Origin: Hippasteria phrygiana
Lineage: Eukaryota > Echinodermata > Asteroidea > Valvatida > Goniasteridae
NCBI GenBank assembly: GCA_037893225.1
Contig: JAZGUH010000451.1
Location: 1,692,001-1,756,000 of the forward strand
Length of the DNA: 64,000 nucleotides
Reading direction: 5' to 3'
Each line of letters starts with the position of its first letter. Positions within the stretch are counted from its first letter, which is position 1. The position numbers were made by a program, and so were the translations under genes. The notes below the pieces were generated by a model, which had not been told where the DNA came from, did no database searches, and saw nothing but the letters and a program-made list of their open reading frames with translations. Shown one piece after another: positions 61,069 through 64,000 of the stretch.

Positions 61069-64000
61069 CAGTAAACGGAAGAACGCACACAGAGTTCACG
61101 GAAAGAAATTTGTTGCGAGGTTTGAATTTTCTCGAAGAGTTCTAACGCTGTGAAGCTGGCGATGGTCTGAAATTGTTGCGCTATATCTAAGCTACCCATA
61201 CGTGTGAAAATTGCTGGATTTGGTCAATATCCTATTAAATTATGAACAGGGAAAGGAGGGGTGTTCATCTGAAAATTTGGCAAACGTTAAGCAGCCACAA
61301 TGCAGTAAACGGGAGAACGCACACAGAGTTCACCGGAAGAAATTTGTTGCGAGGTTTGAATTTTCTCGAAGAGTTCTAACGCTGTGAAGCTGGCGATAGT
61401 CTCAAATTGTTGCGCTAGATCTAAGCTACCAATACGTGTGAAAATTGCTGGATTTGGTCAATATCCCAATAAATTATGAACAGGGAAAGGATGGGCGTTC
61501 ATCTGAAAATTTGGCAAACGTTAAGCAGTCACAATGCAGTAAACGGGAGAACGCACAAAGAGTTCACAGGAAAAAAATGTTGCGAGGTTTGAATTTTCTC
61601 GAAGAGTTCTAACGCTGTGAAGCTGGCGATGGTCTCAAATTGTTGCGCTAGATCTAAGCTACCCATACGTGTGAAAATTACTGGATTTGGTGAATATTTC
61701 ATTCAATTATGAACAGGGAAAGGAGGGTCGTTCATCTGAAAATGTGGCAAACGTTAAGCAGTCACAATGCAGTAAACGGAAGAACGCACACAGAGTTCAC
61801 AGGAAGAAATTTGTTGCGAGGTTTGAATTTTCTCGAAGAGTTCTAACGCTGTGAAGCTGGCGATGGTCTCAAATTGTTGCGCTAGATCTAAGCTACCCAT
61901 ACGTGTGAAAATTACTGGATTTGGTGAATATCCCATTCAATTATGAACAGGGAAAGGAGGGGCGTTCATCTGAAAATGTGGCAAACGTTAAGCAGTCACA
62001 ATGCAGTAAACGGAAGAACGCACACAGAGTTCACGGGAAGAAATTTGTTGCGAGGTTTGAATTTTCTCGAAGAGTTCTCACGCTATGAAGCTGGCGATGG
62101 TCTCAAATTGTTGCGCTAGATCTAAGCTACCCATACGTGTGAAAATTACTGGATTTGGTGAATATCCCATTCAATTATGAACAGGGAAAGGAGGGGCGTT
62201 CATCTGAAAATGTGGCAAACGTTAAGCAGTCACAATGCAGTAAACGGAAGAACGCACACAGAGTTCACGGGAAGAAATTTGTTGCGAGGTTTGAATTTTC
62301 TCGAAGAGTTCTCACGCTATGAAGCTGGCGATGGTCTCAAATTGTTGCGCTAGATCTAAGCTACCCATACGTGTGAAAATTACTGGATTTGGTGAATATT
62401 TCATTCAATTATGAACAGGGAAAGGAGGGGCGTTCATCTGAAAATGTGGCAAACGTTAAGCAGTCACAATGCAGTAAACGGAAGAACGCACACAGAGTTC
62501 ACGGGAAGAAATTTGTTGCGAGGTTTGAATTTTCTCGAAGAGTTCTAACGCTGTGAAGCTGGCGATAGTCTCAAATTGTTGCGCTAGATCTAAGCTACCA
62601 ATACGTGTGAAAATTGCTGGATTTGGTCAATATCCCAATAAATTATGAACAGGGAAAGGAGGGGCGTTCATCTGCACATTTGGCAAACGTTAAGCAGTCA
62701 CAATGCAGTAAACGGGAGAACGCACACAGAGTTCACGGGAAGAAATTTGTTGCGAGGTTTGAATTTTCTCGAAGAGTTCTAACGCTATGAAGCTGGCGAT
62801 GGTCTCAAATTGTTGCGCTAGATCTAAGCTACCCATACGTGTGAACATTACTGGATTTGGTCAATATCCCATTCAAATATGAACAGGGAAAGGAGGGTCG
62901 TTCATCTGAAAATGTGGCAAACGTTAAGCAGTCACAATGCAGTAAACGGAAGAACGCACACAGAGTTCACAGGAAGAAATTTGTTGCGAGGTTTGAATTT
63001 TCTCGAAGAGTTCTAACGCTGTGAAGCTGGCGATGGTCTCAAATTGTTGCGCTAGATCTAAGCTACCCATACGTGTGAAAATTACTGGATTTGGTGAATA
63101 TTTCATTCAATTATGAACAGGGAAAGGAGGGGCGTTCATCTGAAAATGTGGCAAACGTTAAGCAGTCACAATGCAGTAAACGGAAGAACGCACACAGAGT
63201 TCACGGGAAGAAATTTGTTGCGAGGTTTGAATTTTCTCGAAGAGTTCTAACGCTGTGAAGCTGGCGATAGTCTCAAATTGTTGCGCTAGATCTAAGCTAC
63301 CAATACGTGTGAAAATTGCTGGATTTGGTCAATATCCCAATAAATTATGAACAGGGAAAGGAGGGGCGTTCATCTGCACATTTGGCAAACGTTAAGCAGT
63401 CACAATGCAGTAAACGGGAGAACGCACACAGAGTTCACGGGAAGAAATTTGTTGCGAGGTTTGAATTTTCTCGAAGAGTTCTAACGCTGTGAAGCTGGCG
63501 ATGGTCTCAAATTGTTGCGCTAGATCTAAGCTACCCATACGTGTGAACATTACTGGATTTGGTCAATATCCCATTCAAATATGAACAGGGAAAGGAGGGT
63601 CGTTCATCTGAAAATGTGGCAAACGTTAAGCAGTCACAATGCAGTAAACGGAAGAACGCACACAGAGTTCACGGGAAGAAATTTGTTGCGAGGTTTGAAT
63701 TTTCTCGAAGAGTTCTAACGCTGTGAAGCTGGCGATAGTCTCAAATTGTTGCGCTAGATCTAAGCTACCAATACGTGTGAAAATTGCTGGATTTGGTCAA
63801 TATCCCAATAAATTATGAACAGGGAAAGGAGGGGCGTTCATCTGCACATTTGGCAAACGTTAAGCAGTCACAATGCAGTAAACGGGAGAACGCACACAGA
63901 GTTCACGGGAAGAAATTTGTTGCGAGGTTTGAATTTTCTCGAAGAGTTCTAACGCTGTGAAGCTGGCGATGGTCTCAAATTGTTGCGCTAGATCTAAGCT
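61069..64000. repeat. Higher-order block 13, cut by window end
   Basis: A-B-C-D, two J-like monomers with GAAAATT (62004, 62238), H-J-G-H-J-H, and a partial J of 125 bp. The T at 61262 and at 61492 place it in the same sub-lineage as blocks 10 to 12. No new A monomer occurs before the window ends, so the block is incomplete. Confidence 0.86.

Larger units (their letters stand above)
1..64000. repeat. 234-bp tandem satellite array with higher-order structure
   Basis: The same 234-bp unit repeats head to tail from the first base to the last, about 273.5 copies, with no inversion, gap or foreign insertion. Monomers differ mainly at about 25 recurrent positions, so most copies are types shared across the window rather than independently mutated. 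The only length changes I found are thirteen 1-bp deletions (all type C), four 1-bp G insertions (all type H), one 1-bp A insertion at about 56371 and one complex change at about 13718. One strand is G-rich: in the consensus G is 60 and C is 38 of 234. Single orientation, high homogeneity and nested duplications are typical of centromeric or pericentromeric satellites; the chromosome location here is inferred. The family is not one I recognise. Confidence 0.98.

Noticed and set aside
1..64000. CRISPR array
   Set aside because: The unit is 234 bp of continuous repeat with no short repeat/spacer alternation; the variable positions are scattered point changes.
1..64000. Transposable element or long terminal repeat origin
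   Set aside because: No terminal inverted repeats, target-site duplications, polypurine tract, primer-binding site or protein remnants were seen in any monomer.
1..64000. Prokaryotic or phage sequence
   Set aside because: The GGAAAGGAGGG motif looks like a ribosome binding site, but it repeats in every monomer with no open frame after it, and 64 kb of pure tandem repeat is a eukaryotic feature.

Overview
The whole 64 kb window is one uninterrupted head-to-tail tandem satellite array. The repeat is 234 bp, about 42% G+C, always in the same orientation, and about 273.5 copies fill the window. I find no protein-coding gene, RNA gene, transposon, CRISPR array or unique sequence, and the array runs off both ends. 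This is the organisation of eukaryotic centromeric or pericentromeric satellite DNA. I do not recognise the family and cannot name the organism. CpG is not depleted (11 per monomer, about what base composition predicts), which argues against a heavily CpG-methylated germline such as that of most vertebrates. A lightly methylated lineage is only an inference.

Phase and names: a monomer is counted from CAGTAAAC (window base 1). Most monomers carry a BglII site, AGATCT, at 115-120. Recurrent linked variants define types. A: TATATCT at the BglII site, TCTGAAAT. B: GGGAG start, GATAGTC, CCCAATAA, AAATTT. C: 1-bp deletion giving a run of seven A. D: CACAGG with GGTGAATATCCCATT. E: CACGGA, CCAATACG, TTTCATT. 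F: CTCACGCTATG, ATTACCGG, AAATGTGAAC. G: CACAGG with GGTGAATATTTCATT. H: GATAGTC, CCAATACG, CCCAATAA (Hc = the CACCGG form). I: GGGAG, CACAGG, CCCATT. J: CTCACGCTATG, GAACATTACTGG, AAATATGAAC. K: CACGGG with GGTCAATATCCCATT. L: AAGGTAG junction and CTGTCG. N: AATCAC junction, CACCGG, ATTGCTAG. T: CACGGG, TTTCATT. P, Q, R, S and U are rarer. Double letters are apparent hybrids.

Layout: type A occurs 13 times (1, 15679, 28782, 30653, 34397, 41418, 46566, 49607, 51946, 54753, 56156, 57794, 61069). It is always followed by B and C, and by D or a C/D hybrid. These anchors divide the window into higher-order blocks of 67, 56, 8, 16, 30, 22, 13, 10, 12, 6, 7 and 14 monomers, plus an unfinished last block. 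Inside the blocks, modules recur: D-E-F-G-H-I eight times, decamers (about 2,340 bp) at 5.1-9.8 kb and 24.8-27.1 kb, heptamers (about 1,638 bp) at 21.5-24.8 kb and 56.2-59.4 kb, and an octamer (1,873 bp) at 35.8-39.5 kb. The same private mutations appear at fixed offsets, so recent multi-kilobase duplications can be dated relative to one another.

The picture is of an array reshaped by repeated unequal exchange, with breakpoints at many different places, rather than one regular higher-order repeat. A 60-codon minus-strand reading frame exists in about a third of monomers, but it is broken by common variants and I judge it to be incidental. Comparisons were made by eye at diagnostic positions, not by base-by-base alignment.
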